Shown: one piece after another, positions 1 to 9,838 of the stretch
Position numbering within the stretch: the first letter of the stretch is position 1
Layout: each line of letters begins with the position of its first letter
Source: an uncultured Lactobacillaceae bacterium
Lineage (GTDB): Bacteria; Bacillota; Bacilli; Lactobacillales; Lactobacillaceae
DNA length: 33,054 bases
Direction: 5' to 3'
NCBI GenBank assembly: GCA_934216625.1
Contig: CAKQCC010000006.1
Coordinates: 1 to 33,054 of the forward strand
Made by a program: the position numbers and the translations under genes
Notes under the pieces: model-generated
The model's database searches: none
Told to the model about the DNA's origin: nothing
The model's input: the letters and a program-made list of their open reading frames with translations, nothing else

Positions 1-2
1 GT

Positions 3-329
3 AATGTTGGTTCCGTCTTTCCGTATTTCTTCGTTGTAATTGGCTTTATCTTCTTTAAGAAACGTCATGATTTACAACGAGAAGTGGTATTTTTCCACAG
101 CATGCGTTCAACTTATACGACCGTAGTAATTTTGTTAATTGCTATGATCTTTGCCGTAGTTATGAATGTGGTATCGCCAGTTCTAGTTCACCAGTACTCT
201 ACTGCTTTCTGGACGATTGCCGGTCCAATTCTATTTGTATTGGTTTCTATGTTGATGTACCACTACGGCATTCGGCACCGTGCTAAGCGAATGATTGCTG
301 ATAACGAAGCCTATGCTAACGAAAATTAA
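3..329 (+). CDS. APC-type amino-acid permease, C-terminal part (5' end outside window)
   Basis: The reading frame is open from the left edge and ends at a TAA at 327-329, so this is the last 108 codons of a longer gene; the internal ATG at 84 is not the true start. The visible protein has three hydrophobic segments (around FPYFFVVIGFIFF, TTVVILLIAMIFAVV and WTIAGPILFVLVSML) separated by short polar loops, and a basic cytoplasmic tail (IRHRAKRM). This is the usual end of a 12-segment APC-superfamily amino-acid transporter. Substrate cannot be judged from the fragment. A hairpin terminator follows at 360-393. Family assignment is from general pattern only, so it is moderate. Confidence 0.6.
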   Translation, partial: NVGSVFPYFFVVIGFIFFKKRHDLQREVVFFHSMRSTYTTVVILLIAMIFAVVMNVVSPVLVHQYSTAFWTIAGPILFVLVSMLMYHYGIRHRAKRMIADNEAYANEN

Positions 330-359
330 TTTTTAATTATAAAATATAGATATATAACT

Positions 360-393
360 AAAAGGACTTATCAATTGATTGGTAAGCCCTTTT
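360..393. terminator. Intrinsic terminator between convergent genes
   Basis: A 13-bp imperfect stem (arms 360-372 and 381-393, one A-C mismatch and one G-U) encloses an 8-nt loop. On the plus strand it ends in CCTTTT and an AT-rich tail. It lies between the permease tail (+) and the metallophosphatase (-) and could serve both. Confidence 0.7.
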
Positions 394-410
394 AATTATT
401 TTTAATTTTA

Positions 411-1958
411 TTATTTTTTATAAATCACTTTAAAATTATGGTGATTAGTGGCTTGAATTACCGGGTGCTTTCTTAAGTATTTAGCGATGATTTGGTCCAT
501 TACCAAATAGCTGGTTCTTTTAATTTGCTTACGGTTAAACATTGGATAATGACCGCCACCGACGGCTCGATAGTGATTTAAGACAATCTTAAATTTTTGA
601 TTAGGACGAACTGGCTGGCCGCGATAAGTTAATTTAGTAATTCGGTGGCCCACCGGTTTAGCAACGTTAATGACGTAATTAACGCCTTCGTACATGTCGT
701 AGCAATAATTAAGTGGCTTCGGGTAGACGAATGGTCGACTGACGGTAATGTGCCCATTTTTGAAAGTGAAGTACTTGGCACTCTGTTCCATAGCGGCCTT
801 AAGAGTTTGACCAGAAATGATTGATAATGATAGATGATTCGGGTAAACGTAGTTGGTCATAATATTGCGTAAAGTGATCGGGTTAGCAAACCCGTGAGCT
901 TCGTTGGTAAACAATGAAGCAGCCGAAAGTTCGGCGCCCATAGTCGCCATTTGAACACGCTGAATAAATTCAATGAAACTACACTTGTTGATCCTGGCCG
1001 CCGGTGCGCTTCTGAATAGTAATGAGCCTTTGACTTTAGCGAGGGGTCGGTCCAGCCAACGATCGACCGCGCTTTGGGTCGGTTTAACGATTCGGACCGT
1101 TCTGGGGTCGGGGGTTACGTTCTTAGTTGGAATTAATTTAACCTGACTCGCGGTGACTTGGCGTTTCGAATTAATTTCAAGGGTGACTTTACCAACGTAT
1201 TCACCACGGTGACCGACTTGAATAATCGGCACCCCGAACAAATGATCGGCGATTACCCGGTGCTGGTGACCGGTCAGTAACGCGTCAATGCCCTTAACTT
1301 CCTTTAAAATCTGATAGCTTTCGTTTTCACCCTTTAATGTTTCAGTCGGCTGGCCCTGCTTATTCCGTTCGAAACCACCGTGATATGCTAAAATAACCAC
1401 GTTAGCTTTTTTGCGCATTTGCGGAACGTATTTTTTCGCCGCGGTGACTGCCGAAACGAAACGCAATCCTTTCAAATTTTCGGGCTTTTCCCACTTGGTA
1501 GCACCTTGAGTGGTTAATCCCATTACCGCAACTTTAATTGGGCCCACTTGTTTGATTGCGTAGGGTTGACCAAAGGGATGACGGCCTTGATCATCAATCA
1601 CGTTGGCGCACAGGAACTGACGGTGTGACTCCCGGATCGAATTTTTGAGGTACGCCTGGCCATAATTAAATTCGTGGTTGCCGACGATTCCGTAATCATA
1701 GTGAACGGAATTAAAGGCGTCATCAATTACTTTCGGGGCGGCTTCGTGTTTAACTTTAGCTAGGTAAAAACCAAGCGGGGAGCCTTCCAGATAATCCCCG
1801 TCATCAAAAGTCAGTGAGAATCGGCATTGCTTCTGTTGCTGCCGCAGAATCGTCACGGCCCTTTCTAAACTAAATGGCTTGCCAAAAGTTGGCTCAACAT
1901 AATTAGTCGGTGTTAAATAAGCGTGAACATCACTGGTTAATAACAAATTAAGTTGCAT
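411..1958 (-). CDS. 5'-nucleotidase / cyclic phosphodiesterase-family metallophosphatase
   Basis: A 515-residue two-domain enzyme of the UshA/CpdB/YfkN type, which hydrolyses nucleoside monophosphates or 2',3'-cyclic nucleotides with a dinuclear metal centre. The N-terminal calcineurin-like domain carries the metal ligands in order: SDVH (D10, H12), DDGD (52-55), GNHE (93-96), AYHGG (191-195) and GHQH (230-233). The C-terminal half (about 300-515) fits the 5'-nucleotidase substrate-binding domain, with a late GGGHYPMF segment. There is no signal peptide, unlike secreted UshA, so it probably acts in the cytoplasm in nucleotide turnover or detoxification. It is a lone gene, divergent from rel. 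The ribosome binding site is weak (GGGGG about 12 nt before ATG). Exact substrate is unknown. Confidence 0.85.
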   Translation of the reverse strand: MQLNLLLTSDVHAYLTPTNYVEPTFGKPFSLERAVTILRQQQKQCRFSLTFDDGDYLEGSPLGFYLAKVKHEAAPKVIDDAFNSVHYDYGIVGNHEFNYGQAYLKNSIRESHRQFLCANVIDDQGRHPFGQPYAIKQVGPIKVAVMGLTTQGATKWEKPENLKGLRFVSAVTAAKKYVPQMRKKANVVILAYHGGFERNKQGQPTETLKGENESYQILKEVKGIDALLTGHQHRVIADHLFGVPIIQVGHRGEYVGKVTLEINSKRQVTASQVKLIPTKNVTPDPRTVRIVKPTQSAVDRWLDRPLAKVKGSLLFRSAPAARINKCSFIEFIQRVQMATMGAELSAASLFTNEAHGFANPITLRNIMTNYVYPNHLSLSIISGQTLKAAMEQSAKYFTFKNGHITVSRPFVYPKPLNYCYDMYEGVNYVINVAKPVGHRITKLTYRGQPVRPNQKFKIVLNHYRAVGGGHYPMFNRKQIKRTSYLVMDQIIAKYLRKHPVIQATNHHNFKVIYKK

Positions 1959-1998
1959 GAAACGAGGCCCCCAAATTCATTTGACGATTATCTAGAAT

Positions 1999-2004
1999 TA
2001 TAAT
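1999..2004 (+). promoter_or_regulatory. -10 box of the rel promoter
   Basis: A perfect TATAAT lies at 1999-2004; no good -35 is present at 16-18 nt spacing. Transcription would begin near 2011. That leaves only about 14 nt before the ATG at 2025 and no Shine-Dalgarno sequence, so it supports the GTG at 2079 as the rel start. Confidence 0.5.
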
Positions 2005-2078
2005 CGATTTTTTACCGATTGTGAATGGTTTCGAATCAAAAGAAACGTGTTAGAATACTAAATAAAGAAGGTGAAATC

Positions 2079-4292
2079 GTGACTAAACCTAGAAGTCGAA
2101 CTCCACAATATGTTTTACGTGAAGCTGCTAAGTATATGAACCCGGCTCAGGTTAATCAAGTTGAGCAAGCTTACCAGTTCGCTAATTTTGCTCACCGTGG
2201 TCAATACCGGAAGTCTGGTGATCAATACATTACTCACCCGACTCAGGTTGCCGCCATTTTAGCCCACCTCAGAATGGATTCGGAGACGGTCAGTGCTGGC
2301 TTTTTGCACGACGTAATTGAAGACACTTCCGTTACGTTGCCGCAGTTGCAAAAAAAGTTTGGCAGAGAAATTGCGTTAATCGTGGTGGGGGTAACGAAGC
2401 TCGATCGGATGAAATACCATTCCCATCGTCGTCCGCAACTGACCATTAATTTCAGGCGAATGATGCTGGCGATTTGTCCTGACATTCGATCGGTGGTGGT
2501 TAAACTAGCGGATCGCCTCCATAACATGCGCACCCTGCGCTACCTACCAAAAACAAAACGGCAAAAAACTTCGCAGGAAACGATGGAAGTGTACGCACCG
2601 TTAGCTGACCGGCTAGGCATTGGAACGATCAAGTGGCAGCTGCAGGATTTGTCACTGAAATATTTGGAACCCGAAGCTTATCACCGGATTGCCCATCACT
2701 TGAGCTTAAAGCGTTCACAGCGGAATCAGTACGTTACCGCCGCAATTAACCGAGTTCGTCACTTCATTAGTGGCCTTCACCTCAAATCACCGCTACTTTA
2801 CGGTCGACCTAAGCACATTTACTCGATTTACCACAAAATCGTGGTCCGGCACAAGGCTTTTAACCAGATTTATGATTTTCTGGCGATGCGGGTGATCGTG
2901 GACCGCGTGAGTGAATGCTATGCCGTCTTGAGCGCAATCGAGGCCCATTGGTCACCGATGGCGGGGCGCTTCAAAGATTATATCGCCCACCCGAAGCCAA
3001 ACGGGTATCAGTCGTTGCACATTACGGTCGTTGGCCCTAAAAAGAAACCGTTCGAAGTTCAGATCAGGACCCGAAAAATGCACCAGGTCGCTGAATACGG
3101 AATTGCTGCTCACTGGGCTTATAAGGCTGGCCTGAAGGGCAAAGTCAAAGGTAATCTTAACAATTCTCGCCTGAACTGGTTTAAACGGATGATCGCGGTT
3201 CAGGAAAATTCAACCAATCGTCAGCATCCGGTATATAATTTTAAAAGTAACCTGTTTAATAACCGGGTTTACGTTTTAACCCCGAATGGCGACGTGATGG
3301 AAATGCCAAAAGGGGCTGGGCCACTAGATTTAGCCTACCGAATTCACACTGAAGTCGGGAACCACGCGATTGGCGCGAAGGTCAATAACCAGATCGTTTC
3401 CTGGGATTACCGGCTTAAAACTGGTGACGTAGTGGCAATTATGACGTCAGCGAATGCTTCGCCCGGTCACAACTGGTTAAGGTTAGCTAAAACGCGCCGG
3501 GCCCGCCAAAAAATTCGGCAGTATTTCCGGCGTCATAATTACACCCTGAATTTATCAGTGGGCCGGAACCGCGTGATGCGCGAAATTAAAGATCGCGAAT
3601 ATCCTGATACTTTAATGAATTTAAACGTGGTTGAAAAGATCGCTAAGCGCCGGCATTTCAAGTCTGCTGATGATTTATTCGCGGCAATCGGCTTTGGCAA
3701 CGTTAGCCCGATTTCGGTAGTGAATGATCTGGTGCGGCATTTGCACGCCCAGCAGATGGCTCAGCAACGGCAACAACGGGTTTCAAGATCGGATTCAGAC
3801 ATGGTCTTAACTCATAAACCGCACAAATTGAATCCGGTCGATACGTCCAAGAAGTCTTTCCGCGGCATTATCGTGGGTGGCTTGAGTAATTTGCTGGTCC
3901 GGTTAAGCCATTGCTGCTACCCGATTCCGGGTGATTCTATCGTGGGGTACATTACCCACGGCAACGGGATTTCAATTCACCGTAAAGATTGTCCGCATGC
4001 TCAGCATACCCAGCGGTTAGTTACTGCTCACTGGACCGATGCTCACCAAACTAATGATTTCTACGAAAGCCGGTTGGCGGTCGAAGCTTACGACCGTGGT
4101 GATTTGATTCATGACGTGATTCGGATGACGGATCAGGATACTGGCCAGCTAGTTTCGTTTTTTGGTAACTACAAAAATAACCAGATCATCGTAATTCAAT
4201 TAAAGGTTGAAGTTCATAATTTAGATCAGTTGAAAAAACTGATTGGCCACTTGCGCGGAATTAGTAAAGTGCGCAGAGTGGTTCGTGATTAA
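2079..4292 (+). CDS. rel: Bifunctional (p)ppGpp synthetase/hydrolase Rel
   Basis: Long RelA/SpoT homolog that makes and degrades the stringent-response alarmones pppGpp/ppGpp on starved ribosomes. Domains in order (GTG-start numbering): HD hydrolase with HDVIEDT (H77-D78, E81-D82); synthetase with GRPKHIYSIYHK, GRFKDYIAHPKPNGYQSLH and EVQIRT; TGS (NRVYVLTPNGDVMEMPKG); a helical/zinc-finger-like region with CCYPIPGD; and a C-terminal ACT domain. The RFKD form of the synthetase motif is that of bifunctional Rel rather than RelA. The frame also extends to an ATG at 2025, but that start has no ribosome binding site. GTG 2079 follows GAAGGTG at 6-7 nt and gives 737 residues, the usual length. It is monocistronic, with its own terminator. 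It belongs functionally with the charged-tRNA-sensing leaders later in the window. Confidence 0.95.
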   Translation: MTKPRSRTPQYVLREAAKYMNPAQVNQVEQAYQFANFAHRGQYRKSGDQYITHPTQVAAILAHLRMDSETVSAGFLHDVIEDTSVTLPQLQKKFGREIALIVVGVTKLDRMKYHSHRRPQLTINFRRMMLAICPDIRSVVVKLADRLHNMRTLRYLPKTKRQKTSQETMEVYAPLADRLGIGTIKWQLQDLSLKYLEPEAYHRIAHHLSLKRSQRNQYVTAAINRVRHFISGLHLKSPLLYGRPKHIYSIYHKIVVRHKAFNQIYDFLAMRVIVDRVSECYAVLSAIEAHWSPMAGRFKDYIAHPKPNGYQSLHITVVGPKKKPFEVQIRTRKMHQVAEYGIAAHWAYKAGLKGKVKGNLNNSRLNWFKRMIAVQENSTNRQHPVYNFKSNLFNNRVYVLTPNGDVMEMPKGAGPLDLAYRIHTEVGNHAIGAKVNNQIVSWDYRLKTGDVVAIMTSANASPGHNWLRLAKTRRARQKIRQYFRRHNYTLNLSVGRNRVMREIKDREYPDTLMNLNVVEKIAKRRHFKSADDLFAAIGFGNVSPISVVNDLVRHLHAQQMAQQRQQRVSRSDSDMVLTHKPHKLNPVDTSKKSFRGIIVGGLSNLLVRLSHCCYPIPGDSIVGYITHGNGISIHRKDCPHAQHTQRLVTAHWTDAHQTNDFYESRLAVEAYDRGDLIHDVIRMTDQDTGQLVSFFGNYKNNQIIVIQLKVEVHNLDQLKKLIGHLRGISKVRRVVRD

Positions 4293-4301
4293 CCTAAAAT
4301 T

Positions 4302-4336
4302 AAACTCCGCAATTAACTTCAGATTGCGGAGTTTTT
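4302..4336. terminator. Intrinsic terminator of rel (bidirectional)
   Basis: Perfect 12-bp stem (4302-4313 with 4323-4334, core ACTCCGCAAT/ATTGCGGAGT), 9-nt loop and a T5 run. The complement also ends in an AT-rich tail, so it can serve the convergent aldo-keto reductase gene. Confidence 0.9.
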
Positions 4337-4353
4337 AATTTGGTTATTAAATT

Positions 4354-5199
4354 TTAATATTGGTGCTCAATTTCGTAAACTAATTCCGGATCATCACCAG
4401 TGCGCTGGTTCTTGTTTAAACCGTTCATGATTTTCATTTCTCGATCCGATAACTCGAAATTATAAATATCAGCGTTTTCCTTAATGCGACTCGGCGTCTT
4501 CGATTTCGGGATAATGGCGACGCCGCGCTGCAGATGCCAGCGTAATACGACTTGCGCAATTGACTTTTGGTGCGCTTTCGCAATTTTGGCGATCGTTGGG
4601 TCATGCAAAACGGCGCCACGACCCATTGGGCTCCAAGCTTGAGTCAAGATGTGCGACTGCCGGTCAAAATTAACCATCGGCTGCTGACTCAGGTAAGGAT
4701 GGTTTTCAATCTGATTCACCACCGGCATTTCTTTTGCCCGGGTATGCAAAAGTTCTAAATGAGTGCGGTGATAGTTACTGACCCCAATTGACTTGATTTT
4801 ACCGGCTGCTTTCGCTTTTTCCAAAGCACGCCAGGTGTTAAAGAACTGAGAATGAATCGGCCAGTGAATTAAAACTAAATTTAAGTAATCGGTCTGTAAA
4901 TTGGCTAGAGATTCGTCGACCGCTTTCAGCGTGGATTGATAACCCTGCTTGGGCTCCGGAATCTTGGTCGTAATGAAATATTGTTCGCGTGGTACTGATA
5001 AGGCTTTGAGTGCCTTGCCCAGTTGTTTTTCGTTATGGTAAAACTGGGCGGTGTCGAATAATCGGTAGCCACTCTGCCAGGCGGTTTCGACGGCCCGGTT
5101 CATGACGCCTTGCGAAACTAATTTGTAAGTGCCGAAGCCTTCCATGGGCATTCGGTTGCCGTCAGCTAATTTGATAGTATCTGAAATTGATTGAATCAT
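4354..5199 (-). CDS. Aldo/keto reductase (AKR5-like)
   Basis: A 281-residue NADPH-dependent oxidoreductase with the TIM-barrel aldo-keto reductase fold, cytoplasmic. The catalytic tetrad is visible: D49 (LFDTA), Y54 (FYHNE), K79 (ITTKI) and H112 (LIHWP). GVSNYH and IPKSKTPSRIKEN, the cofactor 2'-phosphate-binding loop, follow in the usual order. It resembles the 2,5-diketo-D-gluconate/methylglyoxal reductase group; true substrate is unknown. The ATG at 5199 follows AGGGGG at proper spacing. It is the second gene of a two-gene unit, starting 11 nt after the ybaK-like gene ends. Confidence 0.9.
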   Translation of the reverse strand: MIQSISDTIKLADGNRMPMEGFGTYKLVSQGVMNRAVETAWQSGYRLFDTAQFYHNEKQLGKALKALSVPREQYFITTKIPEPKQGYQSTLKAVDESLANLQTDYLNLVLIHWPIHSQFFNTWRALEKAKAAGKIKSIGVSNYHRTHLELLHTRAKEMPVVNQIENHPYLSQQPMVNFDRQSHILTQAWSPMGRGAVLHDPTIAKIAKAHQKSIAQVVLRWHLQRGVAIIPKSKTPSRIKENADIYNFELSDREMKIMNGLNKNQRTGDDPELVYEIEHQY

Positions 5200-5210
5200 T
5201 GAAAATCCCC

Positions 5211-5714
5211 CTATTTATTAACCGCAATTTTCGCGAATTTTGCGTGCACCATTTGAGCTAAGTCATTGGCCTTAATTTTAACCGAACGACCGATTTCACC
5301 GGATGATACCCAAATAATGCCTTGCTTTTGGGCGATCTGACTGATGAAGATCGGGTAGTGGTCTTGCTCGTAGATCCCGATCGGCGTATTCGCACCGTGA
5401 GCATAGCCACTAGTCTTGCGCAGTTGCTTTAATGGTACCATATTCACTTTCTTATTATGGGAAGCTTTGGCCAAAGCCTTCTCGTTGAGTTTCATGTCAA
5501 TCGGGACTACTCCGACCAGTGGACCGGTCTTTTTACCGCTTAAAACTAGGGTTTTGTAGACGTGGTGCTCGTCCACCCCGGTATCAGTGAAGACCATTTG
5601 CTGGACGTCACCGACTTTTTTGGTCGGAAAAATAAACTGCTGGTATTTGATATGATGGGCGTCCAACATCTTTTCAACTAGCGTTTTTTTGATTCGGTTT
5701 TTCTTCTTTGACAC
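5211..5714 (-). CDS. ybaK: YbaK/EbsC-family Cys-tRNA(Pro)-type deacylase
   Basis: A 167-residue member of the YbaK/ProX trans-editing family, which removes mischarged amino acids (typically Cys on tRNA-Pro) in the cytoplasm. Visible family signatures are VYKTLVL, the KKTSGYAHGANTPIGI-like loop (here LRKTSGYAHGANTPIGI) and a late ISSGEIGRSV-like segment (here VSSGEIGRSVKI). The frame extends to a TTG at 5732, but the AAAGGA ribosome binding site lies inside that extension and serves the GTG at 5714, which I take as the start. The N terminus is strongly basic (SKKKNRIKK). It is first in a unit with the aldo-keto reductase. Confidence 0.85.
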   Translation of the reverse strand: MSKKKNRIKKTLVEKMLDAHHIKYQQFIFPTKKVGDVQQMVFTDTGVDEHHVYKTLVLSGKKTGPLVGVVPIDMKLNEKALAKASHNKKVNMVPLKQLRKTSGYAHGANTPIGIYEQDHYPIFISQIAQKQGIIWVSSGEIGRSVKIKANDLAQMVHAKFAKIAVNK

Positions 5715-5880
5715 GGAATCATTCCTTTCCAAATTTATTCTATCATTTTTGGCCCAAATGCTAGACTATTTTGGATTTGTCATTCATAATGAACGGTGGA
5801 AATTAGTGCTGTCTTAATTGAATTTTGAAATTAAATTCGTTAGGATAAAGATTATAATTTATTGATAATCTGTTTATAAT

Positions 5881-5912
5881 AGTAATGGTGATTGTCACAA
5901 TCATTACTTTTT
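5881..5912 (+). promoter_or_regulatory. Hairpin at the 5' end of the phosphoketolase transcript
   Basis: An interrupted inverted repeat (AGTAAT..GATTG tca CAATC..ATTACT, 5881-5908) is followed by five T residues. It sits just after a perfect TATAAT at 5875-5880, so the mRNA may begin within it (near 5887). A second TATAAT at 5853-5858 could give a transcript that contains the whole hairpin. The possible roles are a 5' stabilising stem, an operator, or a weak attenuator; the sequence does not decide between them. Confidence 0.5.
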
Positions 5913-5939
5913 AATTAGTCCATTAAAGGAGTGTATTAA

Positions 5940-8387
5940 ATGGCTGTAAATTATGATTCTAAGCAATACTTAGAAGACATGGAAAAGTATTGGCGGGCCG
6001 CCAACTACTTATCCGTGGGTCAATTATATCTTCGTAATAACCCATTACTAAAACGCCCACTGACCGCAAAAGATGTCAAAGTACATCCGTTAGGCCACTG
6101 GGGTACGATTGTATCGCAAAACTTTATTTACGCGAACTTAAATCGTGCCATTAAGAAATATAACTTAGACATGTTCTACATTGAAGGATCAGGACATGGT
6201 GGTCAAGTTATGATTTCCAATTCCTACTTAGATGGTAGTTATTCGGAAATCTACCCGAACGTTTCAAATGACGAACGTGGTATGGCTAAATTATTCAAGC
6301 AATTCTCCTTCCCAGGTGGTGTTGCTTCACATGCCGCTCCCGAAACGCCAGGTTCCATCCATGAAGGTGGAGAATTAGGTTATTCTCTGTCCCATGGTGT
6401 TGGTGCGATCTTCGATAACCCGAACGTGATCGCCGCCGTTGAAATTGGTGATGGTGAATCCGAAACTGGTCCGTTATGTGCTTCCTGGTTCTCAGACAAG
6501 TTCATTAACCCAGTTACTGATGGTGCTGTCTTACCGATTATTAACTTAAATGGCTTTAAGATTTCAAACCCAACCATTTTATCCCGGATGAGTGACAAGA
6601 GCTTAACCGAATATTATCACGGCATGGGCTGGGATCCTCATTTTGTTGAAGTCAAAGGCTGGGATCCTCGCGACCACCAGAACGATCCTGATGATCCGAA
6701 GAATGTGGCCGACGTCTTCAAACAAATGATGAAGACCATGGATACTTGCATTACCGAAATCAAGAAGATTCAGAAAAACGCTCGTGAAAACGAAACCGCA
6801 ACCACCGCTAAATTACCGCGCTGGCCAATGATCGTGGTTCGGACGCCAAAGGGCTGGACTGGTCCGAAGAAGAACTTCCAGGGTCAACCAGTTGAACGTT
6901 CTAGTCGTGCTCACCAAGTTCCGTTACCGATTTCTTCTGTTGACATGTCACATGCCGATGCCTTAGTCCACTGGTTAAAATCTTACCATCCAGAAGAAGA
7001 ATTTAATTCTGATGGTTCCGTTAAGGACGAAATCAGAAATATGGCACCGAAGGGTAATCAGCGAATGGCAATGAACCCGATCACTAACGGTGGTATCAAA
7101 CCTGAACCGTTACGTTTACCTGATTACCGGAAATTTGCCGTTAAGATTGGCACCCCTGGTTCTAAGATGGGCCAAGACATGGCAAACTGGTCCAACTGGA
7201 TCGCTGAAGTTATTAAGTTAAATCCACATAACTTTAGAGGCTGGGGTCCTGATGAATCAGAATCCAACCGGTTATTCGGTGTCTTGAAGCAGACTAATCG
7301 TCAATGGATGGAACAGATTGATAAACCGAACGATGCCGACATTGCGCATTCCGGTCGGTTAATTGATTCTCAATTATCTGAACACCAATGTGAAGGCTGG
7401 TTAGAAGGTTATTCCTTGACCGGTCGTCACGGCTTCTTCAATACGTACGAAGCCTTTGGCCGGGTTGTTGATTCCATGTTGACTCAACACTACAAGTGGT
7501 TAGAAAAAGCTAACTGCTTACCGCGCTGCAAGCACTGGCGTAAACCAATCCCGTCCATCAATATTGTTGATACCTCGACGGCATTCCAACAAAACCACAA
7601 TGGCTACACTCACCAAGATCCGGGTCTTTTGAACCACTTGGCCGACAAGAAATTGGACTTCATCAACGAATACTTACCAGCTGATACCAACACGTTATTG
7701 GCCGTTGGTGATAAGGCATTTCGTCAGTACAACACCATTAACTTGCTAGTAACTTCTAAGCAACCGCGTCCGCAATGGTTCACGATTGACGAAGCTACTA
7801 AGTTGACCCGTGATGGCTTAGGCGTAATCGACTGGGCTTCCACCGATGGCAACAGCGAACCAGACGTTGTCATGGCTGCTTCTGGCTGTGAACCAACCCG
7901 TGAAAACTTCGCGGCAATCGATATTTTGCACAAGCACTTCCCTGACTTGAAGATTCGTTGTGTCAACGTGGTTGATTTAATTAAGTTATACAACCCTCGT
8001 TACACCAAGAAGGGCATCAGCAACAAAGAATTCGACAGTATCTTTACTAAAGATAAGCCGGTTGTCTTTGCGTTCCACGGTTACGAAAACATGTTAAAGA
8101 CCATCTTCTTCGATCGTCATAACAAGAACTTACATGCTCATGGCTACCGTGAAAATGGTGACATTACGACACCGTTTGATATGCCAGTCTTAAATCACAT
8201 GGACCGTTACCACTTAGCGAAAGAAGTTGTTCAGGACGTTCCGGCCTTGGCCGAAAAGTCAGCTGACTTCCAGAGTGAAATGGACTCCATCTTAGATAAG
8301 CATTATCATTACATCCGTGATCATGGTACTGATATGCCACGCGTTACGAACTGGAAATGGACGCCAGTTAATAAATTAAACAATTAA
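5940..8387 (+). CDS. xfp: Xylulose-5-phosphate/fructose-6-phosphate phosphoketolase
   Basis: An 815-residue thiamine-diphosphate enzyme that cleaves xylulose 5-P (and often fructose 6-P) with phosphate to acetyl-P and glyceraldehyde 3-P (or erythrose 4-P). This is the key step of heterolactic fermentation. Visible features: HPLGHWGT and the phosphoketolase signature EGSGHGGQ (residues near 82-89) at the N terminus, the ThDP-binding region GDGESETGP (about 171-179), the middle Pyr domain with [14 protein letters not shown], and a C-terminal transketolase-like domain. Length and motifs are typical and intact. AAAGGAG lies 8 nt before the ATG. It is monocistronic, with strong bidirectional terminator at 8411-8443. 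Codon use is notably regular (many TTA/GGT/CGT), as expected for a highly expressed gene. Confidence 0.97.
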   Translation: MAVNYDSKQYLEDMEKYWRAANYLSVGQLYLRNNPLLKRPLTAKDVKVHPLGHWGTIVSQNFIYANLNRAIKKYNLDMFYIEGSGHGGQVMISNSYLDGSYSEIYPNVSNDERGMAKLFKQFSFPGGVASHAAPETPGSIHEGGELGYSLSHGVGAIFDNPNVIAAVEIGDGESETGPLCASWFSDKFINPVTDGAVLPIINLNGFKISNPTILSRMSDKSLTEYYHGMGWDPHFVEVKGWDPRDHQNDPDDPKNVADVFKQMMKTMDTCITEIKKIQKNARENETATTAKLPRWPMIVVRTPKGWTGPKKNFQGQPVERSSRAHQVPLPISSVDMSHADALVHWLKSYHPEEEFNSDGSVKDEIRNMAPKGNQRMAMNPITNGGIKPEPLRLPDYRKFAVKIGTPGSKMGQDMANWSNWIAEVIKLNPHNFRGWGPDESESNRLFGVLKQTNRQWMEQIDKPNDADIAHSGRLIDSQLSEHQCEGWLEGYSLTGRHGFFNTYEAFGRVVDSMLTQHYKWLEKANCLPRCKHWRKPIPSINIVDTSTAFQQNHNGYTHQDPGLLNHLADKKLDFINEYLPADTNTLLAVGDKAFRQYNTINLLVTSKQPRPQWFTIDEATKLTRDGLGVIDWASTDGNSEPDVVMAASGCEPTRENFAAIDILHKHFPDLKIRCVNVVDLIKLYNPRYTKKGISNKEFDSIFTKDKPVVFAFHGYENMLKTIFFDRHNKNLHAHGYRENGDITTPFDMPVLNHMDRYHLAKEVVQDVPALAEKSADFQSEMDSILDKHYHYIRDHGTDMPRVTNWKWTPVNKLNN

Positions 8388-8410
8388 TTTGAAGTTAAAT
8401 TAATAATTAA

Positions 8411-8443
8411 AAAAGACGTTGCATTAATTATGCAACGTCTTTT
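8411..8443. terminator. Bidirectional terminator between xfp and the permease
   Basis: Perfect 14-bp stem (8411-8424 with 8430-8443, core GACGTTGCAT/ATGCAACGTC), 5-nt loop, T-rich on both strands. It separates the convergent xfp (+) and amino-acid permease (-). Confidence 0.95.
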
Positions 8444-8471
8444 CTTTTTATTTTATTTCGAAAATTATGGT

Positions 8472-9806
8472 TTAATTCTTTTTAGTGTGATGAATACTCA
8501 TGATATAACCAGCAATTCCCCACGCCAAGATGAAGTACGGAAATAGGTTTAGCGGGAATTTGGGAACGGGATAGATATTAGAAATTAGTGGAAACAGCAG
8601 TACGATGAATCCACAGATTGGTGCCAGGTCATGCTTAAAGATTGAATGATGAAATTCTTGGTGGCGCTTGAAGAAGGTAAATGAACTGATGCATGAAAAG
8701 AGGTAGATGACGATCATGCACAGCGCACCTAGTGTGATGTAATACAAATAAGTAGTATTGATACCGTTAGTGACGGCAACTGATGTGTAAAGAATCAAAC
8801 TGGTAATCATAACTAGCAGGATCGAGTGCCGCGGCGCGTTGTGACGGTAATTAAAATTGCCTAAGAAATGCGGCAAGTAGTGTTTTTGACCTAGAGCAAA
8901 AAGCATATAAGCTGCGGCATTAGTTACACAGATCGTTCCACCGAGGGCACTGATAAAGATCGCGAAATTGATGATAATTGTCATTCCGGGTCCCATAAAT
9001 CGACCGGCAAGAGTACTTAGCGGGGCCGGACTGTTAACCAGTGCATTGATGTGGTTGGTCCCGAAGCCCATTACAATCGTGTAGCTAACGAAAACGAAGA
9101 TGATGGCACCACCGATAATCGTGGACATTAGAGCGAACGGAATCGAATGCTTGGGGTTTTTAGTTCGGGTTGCAACCGTACAAGAGACTTCGAAACCGAC
9201 GAAGCACATCACGGTATAAACGACTCCGCTGGCGATTCCGGATAGACTGGTTTTAGGGATGAACGGCTTAACGTTCAATCCGTTGGCACCGCCCTTGCCT
9301 AAGATCGTGAAACTCAGAATCATTAGGATCGTTAGGGCAATGATTTCGGTGACTAGTGAAACGTTGCTGGTGATTTTAATTCCGTGGCTTAGAATGATCG
9401 CAATTAAAATAATTAGAATAAAACCAATCAAAACTGGTGAAACGTTGAAACCGAGTTCTTTAAAAATTAACGAAGCGTAATTACCAAGTTGAGCGTTCAT
9501 TCCGGCTGAAAAAACGATGTAGCCAAGGGTTAGAATCCAACCAGACACGAATCCCCAGTGTTCACCAAGGCTTTTTCGGTTATAAGCGTAAACTGAACCG
9601 TTAGCCGCAATTAATTTGGACATTTCGTAAAAACCAATCGCAACTAGTGACATCGCGACCGCGGCAACCAAAAACGAAAGTGGCAGGTTGATTCCGGCAA
9701 ATTTGGCAGTTGGTCCCGCATTTCCGGCTAGTGAACCAGTTGGTGCCATTGTAGCTAGCGATAGGGCAAACGCCTCCAGTGTGTTGATTTTATGACTATG
9801 TTGCAT
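8472..9806 (-). CDS. APC-superfamily amino-acid permease (probable leucine/branched-chain; paralog of the gene at 31380)
   Basis: A 444-residue integral membrane transporter with about twelve hydrophobic segments. The N terminus carries the APC unwound-helix region (LATMAPTGSLAGNAGP), followed by FYEMSKLIAANGSVYAYNRKSLG and GFEVSCTVATRTKNPKHSIP. It is closely similar along its whole length to the permease at 31380-32717. The frame extends to a TTG at 9824, but AAAGGG 9 nt before the ATG at 9806 and alignment with the paralog (HSHKINTLEAFALS) support 9806. Substrate is inferred, not seen: its transcript is preceded by a leucine-codon-rich leader peptide and attenuator (9839-10046), which points to leucine or branched-chain uptake. 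Family confidence is high, substrate confidence moderate. Confidence 0.85.
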   Translation of the reverse strand: MQHSHKINTLEAFALSLATMAPTGSLAGNAGPTAKFAGINLPLSFLVAAVAMSLVAIGFYEMSKLIAANGSVYAYNRKSLGEHWGFVSGWILTLGYIVFSAGMNAQLGNYASLIFKELGFNVSPVLIGFILIILIAIILSHGIKITSNVSLVTEIIALTILMILSFTILGKGGANGLNVKPFIPKTSLSGIASGVVYTVMCFVGFEVSCTVATRTKNPKHSIPFALMSTIIGGAIIFVFVSYTIVMGFGTNHINALVNSPAPLSTLAGRFMGPGMTIIINFAIFISALGGTICVTNAAAYMLFALGQKHYLPHFLGNFNYRHNAPRHSILLVMITSLILYTSVAVTNGINTTYLYYITLGALCMIVIYLFSCISSFTFFKRHQEFHHSIFKHDLAPICGFIVLLFPLISNIYPVPKFPLNLFPYFILAWGIAGYIMSIHHTKKN

Positions 9807-9838
9807 AATTGACATCCCTTTCAATTAAGTACTAAAAA

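Noticed and set aside
2025..2078. ATG 2025 as start of rel
   Set aside because: It has no ribosome binding site and would lie about 14 nt from the predicted transcription start; GTG 2079 has both a good Shine-Dalgarno sequence and the usual length.
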